DNA of 64,000 nucleotides from Variovorax atrisoli 110B (lineage in GTDB: Bacteria; Pseudomonadota; Gammaproteobacteria; Burkholderiales; Burkholderiaceae_C). Positions 33,832 to 42,093 of the stretch are shown piece by piece. The stretch is from contig NZ_KB907465.1 of NCBI RefSeq assembly GCF_000382045.1, positions 1-64,000 of the forward strand, written 5' to 3'. A program made the translations under genes and the position numbers. Each line of letters starts with the position of its first letter. Within the stretch, counting starts at the first letter, position 1. The notes beneath the pieces are model-generated. The model had not been told where the DNA came from and ran no database searches. It was given only the letters and a program-made list of their open reading frames with translations.

Positions 33832-34884
33832 TCAACCCTTCTTCGCGCCTCCAGCTGCCTTGAACTGCGCAGCCGCAAAAGCCCAGGTCATGCGCGTCGC
33901 ATCGGGCCCCTCGGGGTCGCTGAACAGCAGCTTTGGCGCGCCGCCGCTCCACGAATGGCCGAGCCCCGCGATCTCGCATAGCGTGACCAGCGTGCACCCC
34001 TTGCGCCTGAAGTCGGTCACCCGCATCGGGCGGCGCTTGCCGCGCTGCACCTCGCGCGTCAACCCGGGCCGCGCACCCACGGCGGTCGCCCACACCGCGG
34101 CGCTGCTGACGGCGTTGCTCGGCGCGACCACCGCATCGGCGTCGCCGTGCAGCACCAGCATCGGAGGCAGGGTGGTGAAGACGGCCGCCGCGCCCATCGC
34201 CTTGCCGACGGCCGTTGTCGGCATGGGCGGCACGTGCTCGCCGCGCATCGCGCCCAGCGCCGTGGCGGACGACTTCGCCGCGCCGGGTGCCACGCCCGAA
34301 TGCATCACGACGGCGCGGAAGCGGTTCGGATAGCGCGTCGCGAGCAGCGCCGCCATGCTCGCACCGGCGGAGAGGCCGGCCAGCGCCATGCGGTCACGGT
34401 CGACGGGGTAGAGCATGCAGGCCTGATCGATGGCGGCCATCAGCGTGGCGGCCTCGGCGTCGGCCTTGCCGGAGCGGCGCTCGTACCAGTTCCAGCAGCC
34501 CTGGGGATGGGCGATCCGGTCCTGTTCAGGGTAGAGCACCAGGAAGCGCTGGCGCACGGCCAGCGCGTTCATGCGGGTGCTCGCGGCGAAGTCGCGCCCG
34601 GTCTGGCCGCAGCCGTGCAGCATGACCATGAGGGGCAGGCGCTCGCCCGGCTGCAGCTCCAGGCCTGCCGGGCGGAACAGGTGATAGCCGCGCGCACCGC
34701 CCGGGCCCATCGCGACGCCGGCGAGCCAGTCGCCCTTGCCCGGCGGCGGCTTGAGCCGCTTGGCGGTGGCCCGCTGGACCTGCCCCGCGATGCGCTTGCT
34801 GTTGCTCAGGGTGGCCTTGGTGAGCGCACGCAGGTTGCGCTCATAGGCGCGGGCAAAGACTGAAGCTGTGGAACGACGGGCCAT
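33832..34884 (-). CDS. PHB depolymerase-family esterase
   Basis: 350 residues, alpha/beta hydrolase of the extracellular esterase/PHB depolymerase group. The oxyanion block is LMVMLHGCGQTG, the nucleophile is in GLSAGASMAAL, an acid in VLHGDADAVV and the histidine in GLGHSWSGG. The N-terminus is basic and lacks a clear signal peptide, so its location is uncertain. It converges on the AraC gene (21 bp between the stops). Confidence 0.87.
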   Translation of the reverse strand: MARRSTASVFARAYERNLRALTKATLSNSKRIAGQVQRATAKRLKPPPGKGDWLAGVAMGPGGARGYHLFRPAGLELQPGERLPLMVMLHGCGQTGRDFAASTRMNALAVRQRFLVLYPEQDRIAHPQGCWNWYERRSGKADAEAATLMAAIDQACMLYPVDRDRMALAGLSAGASMAALLATRYPNRFRAVVMHSGVAPGAAKSSATALGAMRGEHVPPMPTTAVGKAMGAAAVFTTLPPMLVLHGDADAVVAPSNAVSSAAVWATAVGARPGLTREVQRGKRRPMRVTDFRRKGCTLVTLCEIAGLGHSWSGGAPKLLFSDPEGPDATRMTWAFAAAQFKAAGGAKKG

Positions 34885-34951
34885 GGCGCGCAGTGTGACC
34901 GCAAAGCGCCGGCCGGCCTACCCTGGGCCGGCTTCGGAAACCGGGCTTTCC

Positions 34952-35881
34952 TCAGTAGATCTCGGGAACGATCATGTTCGCCGGCACGGGCTGGCGCAGA
35001 TAGTCGGCATGGCGCACGCGCTCGGGCAGCTCGACCGGCGGATGCGGCACTTCCTGGTAGGGCAGCTGCCCCAGCAGGTGGCTGATGCAGTTCAGGCGCG
35101 CCTTCTTCTTGTCGACCGCCTGCACCACCCACCACGGCGCCTCGGGGATGTGGGTGCGCTCCAGCATGATTTCCTTCGCCTTGGTGTATTCCTCCCAGCG
35201 GCGACGGCTTTCGAGGTCCATGGGGCTCAGCTTCCACTGCTTGAGCGGATCGTGGATGCGGCCGAGGAAGCGCATGTGCTGCTCGTCGTCCGTGATGGAG
35301 AACCAGTACTTGATGAGCTTGATGCCCGAGCGCACGAGCATCTTCTCGAACTCGGGCACGGTGCGGAAGAACTCCTCGTACTCGTCGTCGGTGCAGAAGC
35401 CCATCACGCGCTCGACGCCGGCGCGGTTGTACCAGCTGCGGTCGAACAGCACCATCTCGCCGGCGGCCGGCAGGTGCGCCACGTAGCGCTGGAAGTACCA
35501 CTGGGTGCGTTCGCGGTCGTTGGGTGCCGGCAGCGCGGCCACGCGGGCCACGCGCGGGTTCAGCCGCTGGGTGATGCGCTTGATGACGCCGCCCTTGCCC
35601 GCCGCGTCGCGGCCTTCGAACAGGATGACGACCTTCTGCTTGCTGTGCTGCACCCAGTCCTGCAGCTTGACCAGCTCGCCCTGCAGGCGGAACAGCTCCT
35701 TGAAGTAGGCCTGGCGCGCGGCCTTGTCGGCGGAGGATGCCGCGCTCACCGAGGCGGGGTCGAGGCCGTCGATGTTGCGGTCCTCGATCTCCAGCTCGAG
35801 CTCCTCGTCATAGCTGTCGATCAGGTCGCGGGCGATGCGTTGCATCAGGTCTTCGTGGTCGGGAAGTGCGCTCGTCAGCAT
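34952..35881 (-). CDS. ppk2: Polyphosphate kinase 2
   Basis: 309 residues. PPK2 transfers phosphate between polyphosphate and nucleotides. Walker A is GRDAAGKGG (90-98), Walker B is LFDRSWYNR with D147 and the lid region is RTHIPEAPWWVV; all are present, and the length fits a single-domain PPK2. It is divergent from a Pit phosphate transporter, a sensible functional pairing. The ATG at 35881 is one candidate; another ATG lies 12 codons inside. Confidence 0.92.
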   Translation of the reverse strand: MLTSALPDHEDLMQRIARDLIDSYDEELELEIEDRNIDGLDPASVSAASSADKAARQAYFKELFRLQGELVKLQDWVQHSKQKVVILFEGRDAAGKGGVIKRITQRLNPRVARVAALPAPNDRERTQWYFQRYVAHLPAAGEMVLFDRSWYNRAGVERVMGFCTDDEYEEFFRTVPEFEKMLVRSGIKLIKYWFSITDDEQHMRFLGRIHDPLKQWKLSPMDLESRRRWEEYTKAKEIMLERTHIPEAPWWVVQAVDKKKARLNCISHLLGQLPYQEVPHPPVELPERVRHADYLRQPVPANMIVPEIY

Positions 35882-35944
35882 GATGGGGCGGCAGGAGAGA
35901 AAAGTTTGAAAAGGGAAGCGGAAAAAGCATGCTGCTCGCCCTCC

Positions 35945-35962
35945 ATGACGGCCACGTGACGG
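35945..35962. promoter_or_regulatory. Possible Pho-type box between ppk2 and pit
   Basis: ATGACGGCCACGTGACGG contains two TGAC cores 11 bp apart, like the reverse of a PhoB box; further TGAC cores follow at 35966 and 35975, and TGACA/TGTCA (35975-35990) is an inverted repeat. The spacing is suggestive but the match to the consensus is incomplete. Confidence 0.3.
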
Positions 35963-36038
35963 ATTTGACGCCGTTGACATGTAGTTGTCACACGCGGCGA
36001 ACACCATCTGGAGCCATTCCAACACCCCAGAATCCCCC

Positions 36039-37670
36039 ATGAACACGCTCGCTGCCCCGCATGCAGAGGTGCCGTCCGCGTCCGCCTCGCAGCGGCCGAA
36101 GCTCGACGCCAAGCCCGGTCCGCTCACGCTGATCACCTTCGTGGGACTGCTGGCCGCCGGCCTGCTCTTCACCGCATGGAGCCTGGTCGGCGACGTCACC
36201 GCCTCGGGGGCGCCCGTCACCACCTGGGTGCCCTACATACTTCTCGGCGTGGCGCTGCTGATCGCACTGGGCTTCGAGTTCGTCAACGGCTTCCACGACA
36301 CGGCCAATGCGGTCGCGACCGTGATCTACACCCACTCGCTGCCGCCCAACTTCGCAGTGGTGTGGTCGGGAGTCTTCAACTTCCTGGGCGTGATGGTGTC
36401 CAGCGGCGCGGTAGCCTTCGGCATCATCGCGCTGCTGCCGGTGGAGCTGATCCTGCAGGTGGGCTCCGGCGCAGGCTTCGCGATGGTTTTCGCGCTGCTG
36501 ATCGCCGCCATCATCTGGAACCTGGGCACCTGGTGGCTGGGGCTGCCGGCCTCCTCGTCGCACACGCTGATCGGCTCGATCATCGGCGTGGGCGTGGCCA
36601 ACGCGCTGATGCACGGGCGCGACGGCACCAGCGGCGTCGACTGGGCTCAGGCCACCAAGGTGGGCTATTCGCTGCTGCTGTCGCCGATGGTCGGCTTCGG
36701 CTGCGCCGCCCTGCTGCTGCTGGCGCTGCGCGCCTTCGTGAAGAACCGCGCGCTCTATGAAGAGCCCAAGGGCAGCGAGCCGCCGCCGTGGTGGATCCGC
36801 GGCCTGCTGATCCTCACCTGCACGGGCGTGTCGTTCGCGCATGGCTCCAACGACGGCCAGAAGGGCATGGGGCTGATCATGCTGATCCTGGTGGGCACGG
36901 TGCCGATGGCCTACGCGCTGAACCGCGCGATGCCCGCCGACGAGAACGTCAAGTTCGTGGCCGTCGCCGAGATGGCGCAGAACGCGCTGAACCGCAGCGC
37001 GCCGACTTCGCTGCCAGCCATGGCACCAGCGGCTGCGCGCGACACGCTCTCGACCTACGTGCGCACCCGCGAGTTCACCCCGGCCGTGGTGCCGGCCCTT
37101 GCCGCGACGGCCGGCAGCATCGGCACGCAGGTGCGCCAGCACGGCTCGCTGGCCGGCGTTCCGGCGGAGGCCGTCGCCAACGTGCGCAACGACATGTACC
37201 TGGCCTCCGAGGCCATCCGTCACCTCGACAAGAGCGGCGCTGCCAGGTTCGACGACGAGACGAAGCTGCGCGTGAACACCTTCCGCCAGGAGCTCGACAG
37301 CGCGACGCGCTTCATCCCGCTGTGGGTCAAGGTGGCGGTGGCCATCGCGCTGGGCCTGGGCACCATGATCGGCTGGAAGCGGATCGTGGTCACGGTGGGC
37401 GAGAAGATCGGCAAGACGCACCTGAGCTACGCCCAGGGCGCCTCGGCCGAGGTGGTGGCCATGGTCACCATCGGCGCGGCCGACATGTACGGGCTGCCGG
37501 TATCGACCACGCACGTGCTGTCTTCGGGCGTGGCCGGCACGATGACGGCCAGCGGCTCGGGCCTGCAGCTGTCGACGCTGCGCAACCTCGCGCTGGCCTG
37601 GGTGCTGACGCTGCCGGTGGCGATGCTGCTGTCGGGCTCGCTCTACTGGCTCTTCACCCGCCTCTTCTGA
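36039..37670 (+). CDS. pitA: PitA-family inorganic phosphate transporter
   Basis: 543 residues, a low-affinity proton/metal-phosphate symporter of the PiT family. Both signature repeats are seen: GFEFVNGFHDTANAVATVIYT and SFAHGSNDGQKGMG. A hydrophilic insert of about 130 residues separates the halves, as in E. coli PitA. The ATG at 36039 lacks a clear ribosome site; an in-frame start is also open 18 codons earlier. It is 18 bp before the ZntB-like gene, so the two may be co-transcribed. Confidence 0.92.
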   Translation: MNTLAAPHAEVPSASASQRPKLDAKPGPLTLITFVGLLAAGLLFTAWSLVGDVTASGAPVTTWVPYILLGVALLIALGFEFVNGFHDTANAVATVIYTHSLPPNFAVVWSGVFNFLGVMVSSGAVAFGIIALLPVELILQVGSGAGFAMVFALLIAAIIWNLGTWWLGLPASSSHTLIGSIIGVGVANALMHGRDGTSGVDWAQATKVGYSLLLSPMVGFGCAALLLLALRAFVKNRALYEEPKGSEPPPWWIRGLLILTCTGVSFAHGSNDGQKGMGLIMLILVGTVPMAYALNRAMPADENVKFVAVAEMAQNALNRSAPTSLPAMAPAAARDTLSTYVRTREFTPAVVPALAATAGSIGTQVRQHGSLAGVPAEAVANVRNDMYLASEAIRHLDKSGAARFDDETKLRVNTFRQELDSATRFIPLWVKVAVAIALGLGTMIGWKRIVVTVGEKIGKTHLSYAQGASAEVVAMVTIGAADMYGLPVSTTHVLSSGVAGTMTASGSGLQLSTLRNLALAWVLTLPVAMLLSGSLYWLFTRLF

Positions 37671-37688
37671 ACTCGCGCACCCAGCATC

Positions 37689-38765
37689 TTGTCGGCATTC
37701 CATGATCTCGCAGCCCAGTCGTACGGGGGCGACGAAGCCGGGCTGATCTGCGGCTACCTCTTCGACGCCCGTGCGGCCGAGCCCGCACGGGCCATCGACT
37801 CGGCGCAGGCCGCGGCCTGGCTGGCCGAACGGCGCGACGTCGAAAACCATGAAGCCCTGGCAGGCTGCGAAGGCGAGGACGCGCAGGAAAACCCGCCCTA
37901 CGTCTGGCTGCACTTCAACCTGAGCCACGCGCACGCCGAGCGCTGGCTGGTGCGGCACGCGAGCCTCTCGGACACCTTCTACGAGACGCTGCACGAGGGC
38001 CTGCCCTCCACACGCATCGAGCGCGACGACGATTCGCTGATCGCCGTCATCAACGACGTGCACTTCGAATTCAGCTTCGAGCCCTCCGACATCTCCACGC
38101 TGTGGATCAGCGTCGGCCCGCGCCTGGTCGTCACGGCCCGCACCAAGCCGCTGCGTTCGGTCGATGCGCTGCGCACCGCGGTGAAGGCGGGCGACGCGCC
38201 GCGTTCCAGCACGGAACTGCTCGAGCACCTGCTGCGCGCGCAGGCGGACGTGCTGGTGAAGATCGTGCGCGGCGTCACCTCCCGCATCGACCGCATCGAG
38301 GACGAACTGCTCGCCGGCCGCCTCGACCACAAGCGCGCGCGCCTGGGCGTGCTGCGCCGGCTGCTGGTGCGGCTGCAGCGGCTGCTGGCACCGGAGCCGG
38401 CGGCGCTGTTCCGGCTGCTGCAGGGGCCGCCGGGATGGATGTCGGAGCCCGACTCGCAGGCGCTGCGCGGGTCGACCGAGGAGTTCTCGGTCGTGCTGCG
38501 CGACATGCAGGCGCTGCAGGAACGCATCAAGCTGCTGCAGGAAGAGATCGCCGCCAACGTCAACGAGGACAACAACCGCAGCCTGTTCGTGCTGACGATC
38601 GTCACGGTGCTGGCGCTGCCGATCAACATCCTGGCCGGCCTGTTCGGCATGAACGTGGGCGGCATTCCGCTGGCGGACCACAAGCACGGTTTCTGGATCG
38701 TGGTGGCGATCGTGGCCACATTCACCGCGGTGGCAGCCTGGGCGGCTTTCCGCAAGCAGCGCTGA
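37689..38765 (+). CDS. CorA/ZntB-family divalent cation transporter
   Basis: 358 residues. A large soluble N-terminal domain (to about 285) is followed by two C-terminal membrane helices with the family motif GMNVGGIPL (GMN at the pore loop). The closest recognised group is ZntB, which moves zinc. The start is a TTG without an obvious ribosome site. It follows pit by 18 bp; because Pit carries metal-phosphate complexes, co-expression with a cation channel makes sense. Confidence 0.86.
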   Translation: MSAFHDLAAQSYGGDEAGLICGYLFDARAAEPARAIDSAQAAAWLAERRDVENHEALAGCEGEDAQENPPYVWLHFNLSHAHAERWLVRHASLSDTFYETLHEGLPSTRIERDDDSLIAVINDVHFEFSFEPSDISTLWISVGPRLVVTARTKPLRSVDALRTAVKAGDAPRSSTELLEHLLRAQADVLVKIVRGVTSRIDRIEDELLAGRLDHKRARLGVLRRLLVRLQRLLAPEPAALFRLLQGPPGWMSEPDSQALRGSTEEFSVVLRDMQALQERIKLLQEEIAANVNEDNNRSLFVLTIVTVLALPINILAGLFGMNVGGIPLADHKHGFWIVVAIVATFTAVAAWAAFRKQR

Positions 38766-38786
38766 GGCGCATGCAATGGCGCATTA

Positions 38787-38807
38787 ATGCTATTTATTTA
38801 ATAGCAT
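38787..38807. repeat. AT-rich hairpin after the ZntB-like gene
   Basis: ATGCTATT-TATTT-AATAGCAT is a perfect 8-bp stem with a 5-base loop, strikingly AT-rich in a GC-rich genome, 21 bp after the stop. It may be a weak transcription end signal or an intergenic repeat. Confidence 0.5.
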
Positions 38808-38862
38808 CTTCCACAGTATCCATGCGCCCGCATCGCCGTTCCAGACCCCATAGAATGCGGGG

Positions 38863-39720
38863 GTGTCCTCCATTCTCAATGCCGATCTCCACTGCCACTC
38901 CGTGGTCTCCGACGGCACGCTGACGCCCGAAGAACTGGCAGCGCGCGCCGCCGCCAACGGAGTGGAACTCTGGGCGCTCACCGACCACGACGAGATCGGC
39001 GGCCAGCACCGCGCCGCCGCGGCGGCACGTGCCAACGGCATGCGCTACCTCACCGGCACCGAGATTTCCGTGACCTTCGCTGGCGAGACGGTGCACATCG
39101 TCGGCCTGGGCTTCGACCCTGACGACGCCGCCATTTCGCAGGGCCTCTACGACACGCGCGGCGGCCGCGGCAAGCGGGCGCAGGAAATGTCCGAGGGGCT
39201 GGCCAAGGTCGGCATCCACGGCGCCTATGAAGGCGCGCTCAAGTTCGTTGGCAATCCCGAACTCATCTCGCGCACGCACTTCGCGCGCTTCCTCGTCGAG
39301 CAGGGCCACTGCCGCGACACGCCCGAGGTGTTCCGCAAGTTCCTCACCGAGGGCAAGCCGGGCTACGTGCCGCACCGCTGGGCCACGCTGAAGGACGCCG
39401 TGCACTGGATCACCGCCGCCAAGGGCCTGGCGGTGATTGCGCACCCCGGTCGCTACAAGTTCACCGCCAACGAGGAATACGCGCTGTTCCTCGAATTCAA
39501 GGCGCATGGCGGCAAGGCGATCGAGGTCGTCACCGGCAGCCACACGCCGGCCGAGTTCGTCGAATACGCCGACAAGGCGCTCGAGTTCGACTTCGCCGCC
39601 TCGCGCGGCAGCGATTTCCACAGCCCCGACGAGAGCCACTGCGATCTCGGCAAGCTGCCGCCACTGCCCGGCGCACTCACTCCCGTGTGGGAACTGCTCG
39701 GCGATCGCATCCAGCAGTGA
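38863..39720 (+). CDS. PHP-domain phosphatase (RNase AM / TrpH-like)
   Basis: 285 residues with the PHP metal site: ADLHCHS (H10, H12), ALTDHDE (D42, H43), a central IAHPGRY and late SRGSDFHSP. This family includes 3',5'-nucleoside bisphosphate phosphatases that also trim RNA 5' ends. It starts at a GTG with no ribosome site and a TAGAAT hexamer just 6 bp upstream, suggesting a leaderless message. Its stop overlaps the next gene's GTG start. Confidence 0.9.
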   Translation: MSSILNADLHCHSVVSDGTLTPEELAARAAANGVELWALTDHDEIGGQHRAAAAARANGMRYLTGTEISVTFAGETVHIVGLGFDPDDAAISQGLYDTRGGRGKRAQEMSEGLAKVGIHGAYEGALKFVGNPELISRTHFARFLVEQGHCRDTPEVFRKFLTEGKPGYVPHRWATLKDAVHWITAAKGLAVIAHPGRYKFTANEEYALFLEFKAHGGKAIEVVTGSHTPAEFVEYADKALEFDFAASRGSDFHSPDESHCDLGKLPPLPGALTPVWELLGDRIQQ

Positions 39721-40694
39721 GCCCAAGCCCCGGGACCAGCACCGACAGCGCAGCGACCGTTGCGCTGGCCGCCGCACGCGTGGCGCAGCAGCGAAGCCGC
39801 GCCAAGGAATCCGAACGCATCCTCGCCGGCATCGGCCTCGTGATACTGGCCGTGGCCTGCTTCGCGACGCTCGACACCGCCACCAAGTACTCCACGCTGG
39901 GCGTGCCGATCCTCATGGGCGTGTGGTTCCGCTATGCGTTCCAGGCAGTGGCGACCACGCTGGTGCTGTTGCCGCTGCGCGGCACGGCGCTGCTGCACAC
40001 GAAGCATCCCCGCTACCAGGCGTTGCGCGGGGCGCTGCTGCTGGCATCGAGCATCTTCGCCTTCCTGAGCCTGCGCTACATGCCGCTGGCGGAGTTCACC
40101 TCGATCGTGCTGATCGCGCCGCTGGTCATCACTCTGCTGGCGGCCACCACGCTCAAGGAGCACGTGTCGCCGCTGCGCTGGGCGCTGGTGGCGGGCGGCT
40201 TCATCGGCACGCTGGTCATCCTGCGCCCGGGCGGCAGCGCGTTCAGCTGGGCCATCTTCCTGCCGCTGGGGCTGGTGCTGAGCAACGCCTGGTTCCAGGT
40301 GCTCACGAGCAAGCTTGCGCAGACCGAGAACCCGCTGACCATGCACTTCTACACCGGCTGGGTGGGCACGCTGATCGTCTCGCTCGCGGTGCCCTTCGTG
40401 TGGACCTCGCTGCCTTCGTGGGAGTGGTGGGCGCTGCTGTGCCTCATGGGCTTCATGGGCACGGTGGGGCACTTCATGCTGATCCTGGCCTACCAGCGCG
40501 CGCCGGCTTCCACGCTCACGCCCTACCTGTACGCGCAGATCGCGTTCGCCATGCTCGGCGGCTGGGTCGTCTTCTCCCATGTGCCGGACCGCTTCTCGCT
40601 CGTCGGCATGGCGATGATCGCGGTCTGCGGCGCGGCCGGCGCGTGGCTCACGGTGCGCGAGCGCCGGGTGCCCATCGAGCCTGCCGAATCCTGA
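39717..40694 (+). CDS. EamA-family (DMT) exporter
   Basis: 325 residues with ten predicted helices in two EamA repeats (CFATLDTATKYSTLG, LSLRYMPLAEFTSIVLIAPLV). It resembles metabolite exporters of the drug/metabolite superfamily. The GTG at 39717 overlaps the PHP gene stop (GTGA), so translation is probably coupled. The substrate is unknown. Confidence 0.88.
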   Translation: MSPSPGTSTDSAATVALAAARVAQQRSRAKESERILAGIGLVILAVACFATLDTATKYSTLGVPILMGVWFRYAFQAVATTLVLLPLRGTALLHTKHPRYQALRGALLLASSIFAFLSLRYMPLAEFTSIVLIAPLVITLLAATTLKEHVSPLRWALVAGGFIGTLVILRPGGSAFSWAIFLPLGLVLSNAWFQVLTSKLAQTENPLTMHFYTGWVGTLIVSLAVPFVWTSLPSWEWWALLCLMGFMGTVGHFMLILAYQRAPASTLTPYLYAQIAFAMLGGWVVFSHVPDRFSLVGMAMIAVCGAAGAWLTVRERRVPIEPAES

Positions 40695-40711
40695 ACGGAG
40701 AACTCTTCACC

Positions 40712-41347
40712 ATGGCCCAGTATTTCGAAGTCCATCCAGAGAACCCGCAGCAGCGTCTGCTGAAGCAGGCCGTCACGCTGCTGGAGCGCGGCGAGATCGT
40801 GGCCGTGCCCACCGACTCCAGCTACGCGCTGGCCTGCCACCTCGACGACAAGGACGCGGTCGACCAGCTGCGCCGCATCCGCCAGGTCGACGAGAAGCAC
40901 CACCTCACGCTGCTGTGCCGCGACCTGAGCGAGCTGGCCAACTACGCGCGCGTCGACAACAAGCAGTACCGCCTGCTCAAGGCGGCCACGCCCGGCCCCT
41001 ACACCTTCCTGCTCGAAGCCACCAAGGAAGTGCCGCGGCGCGTGAGCCATCCGCAGCGCAAGACCATCGGCCTGCGCGTGCCCGACCACAAGGTGCTGCT
41101 GGAGCTGCTGTCGCTGCACGGCGCGCCGCTGCTGGCCACCACGCTGATCGCCCCCGGCGAGACCGAGGCGCTGAACGACGCGCAGACCATCCGCGAGCGC
41201 TTCGAGAAGCAGATCGCCGCGGTCATCGACGCCGGCGCATGCCCATCGCAGCCGACCACGGTGGTCGACCTGACGCCCATGGGCACCGGCGACGACCCCG
41301 TCGTGGTGCGTCAGGGACGCGGCGCGCTGGCCGTGCTGGGCCTCTGA
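40712..41347 (+). CDS. yciO: YciO/Sua5-family threonylcarbamoyl-AMP synthase-like protein
   Basis: 211 residues. The YrdC/Sua5 fold is clear: AVPTDSSYAL, KHHLTLLCRDLSEL, PGPYTFLLEATKEVP and TIGLRVPDH. Family members make threonylcarbamoyl-adenylate for tRNA t6A; the short form without a Sua5 tail and with these motifs fits YciO, whose contribution to t6A is weaker. GGAG precedes the ATG. It follows the EamA gene by 17 bp. Confidence 0.9.
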   Translation: MAQYFEVHPENPQQRLLKQAVTLLERGEIVAVPTDSSYALACHLDDKDAVDQLRRIRQVDEKHHLTLLCRDLSELANYARVDNKQYRLLKAATPGPYTFLLEATKEVPRRVSHPQRKTIGLRVPDHKVLLELLSLHGAPLLATTLIAPGETEALNDAQTIRERFEKQIAAVIDAGACPSQPTTVVDLTPMGTGDDPVVVRQGRGALAVLGL

Positions 41348-41388
41348 AATCGGGGCTGAGAACCACTCCTGTCTGACACAATCGCCCA

Positions 41389-42060
41389 GTGGATATCTCC
41401 AACCTCATACAGACAGTACTGATCTACGCGCTGCCCGTGATCTTCGCGATCACCGTGCACGAAGCGGCGCACGGCTACGTGGCTCGCCACTTCGGCGACA
41501 ACACGGCCGAGGTCATGGGGCGCGTCACGCTCAATCCCGTCAAGCACATCGATCCCATCGGGACCATCCTGATGCCGCTGATGCTGTACTTCGCGACCTC
41601 GGGCGCCTTCCTCTTCGGCTATGCCAAACCGGTGCCGGTCAACTTCGGGCGGCTGCGCCATCCAAAGCGCGACATGATCTGGGTGGCTCTGGCAGGCCCT
41701 GTTTCCAACTTCGTCCAGGCGATCCTGTGGGCGCTGCTGCTGGTGGCGATGGTCGGGGCAGGCGTCACTGAAACCTTTTTCATCAAGATGGCGCAAGGCG
41801 GCATCCTGGTCAACCTCGTGATGTGGGCCTTCAACCTGTTCCCGCTGCCGCCGCTCGACGGCGGGCGCGTGCTGGCCGGGCTGCTTCCGAGCGGCCAGGC
41901 GCAGATGTTCCTCGCGCGCATCGAGCCATACGGCTTTTTCATCGTGATGGGCCTCGTCCTCGCGGGCATCGTCAGCACATACTGGCTGCAGCCGCTGATG
42001 GACGTGGGCTACTTCGTCATCAACCTGCTGATCACTCCGCTCAAGGCACTCCTGCTCTAG
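41389..42060 (+). CDS. Site-2 protease family (M50) membrane metalloprotease
   Basis: 223 residues. HEAAH at 24-28 is the zinc-binding HExxH, and NLFPLPPLDGG near 150-160 supplies the third ligand. Four to six helices surround them. Compact members of this group cleave membrane-bound substrates, but the target here is unknown. It starts at a GTG with CACAAT exactly 6 bp upstream and no ribosome site, a leaderless layout like that of the PHP gene at 38863. Confidence 0.88.
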   Translation: MDISNLIQTVLIYALPVIFAITVHEAAHGYVARHFGDNTAEVMGRVTLNPVKHIDPIGTILMPLMLYFATSGAFLFGYAKPVPVNFGRLRHPKRDMIWVALAGPVSNFVQAILWALLLVAMVGAGVTETFFIKMAQGGILVNLVMWAFNLFPLPPLDGGRVLAGLLPSGQAQMFLARIEPYGFFIVMGLVLAGIVSTYWLQPLMDVGYFVINLLITPLKALLL

Positions 42061-42093
42061 ATCGCTTCAAGAAATTCTTCGTCTGTCCGTCCC

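Noticed and set aside
35988..38687. 899-codon open frame on the minus strand
   Set aside because: Antisense to the Pit and ZntB-like genes, both of which have clear motifs.
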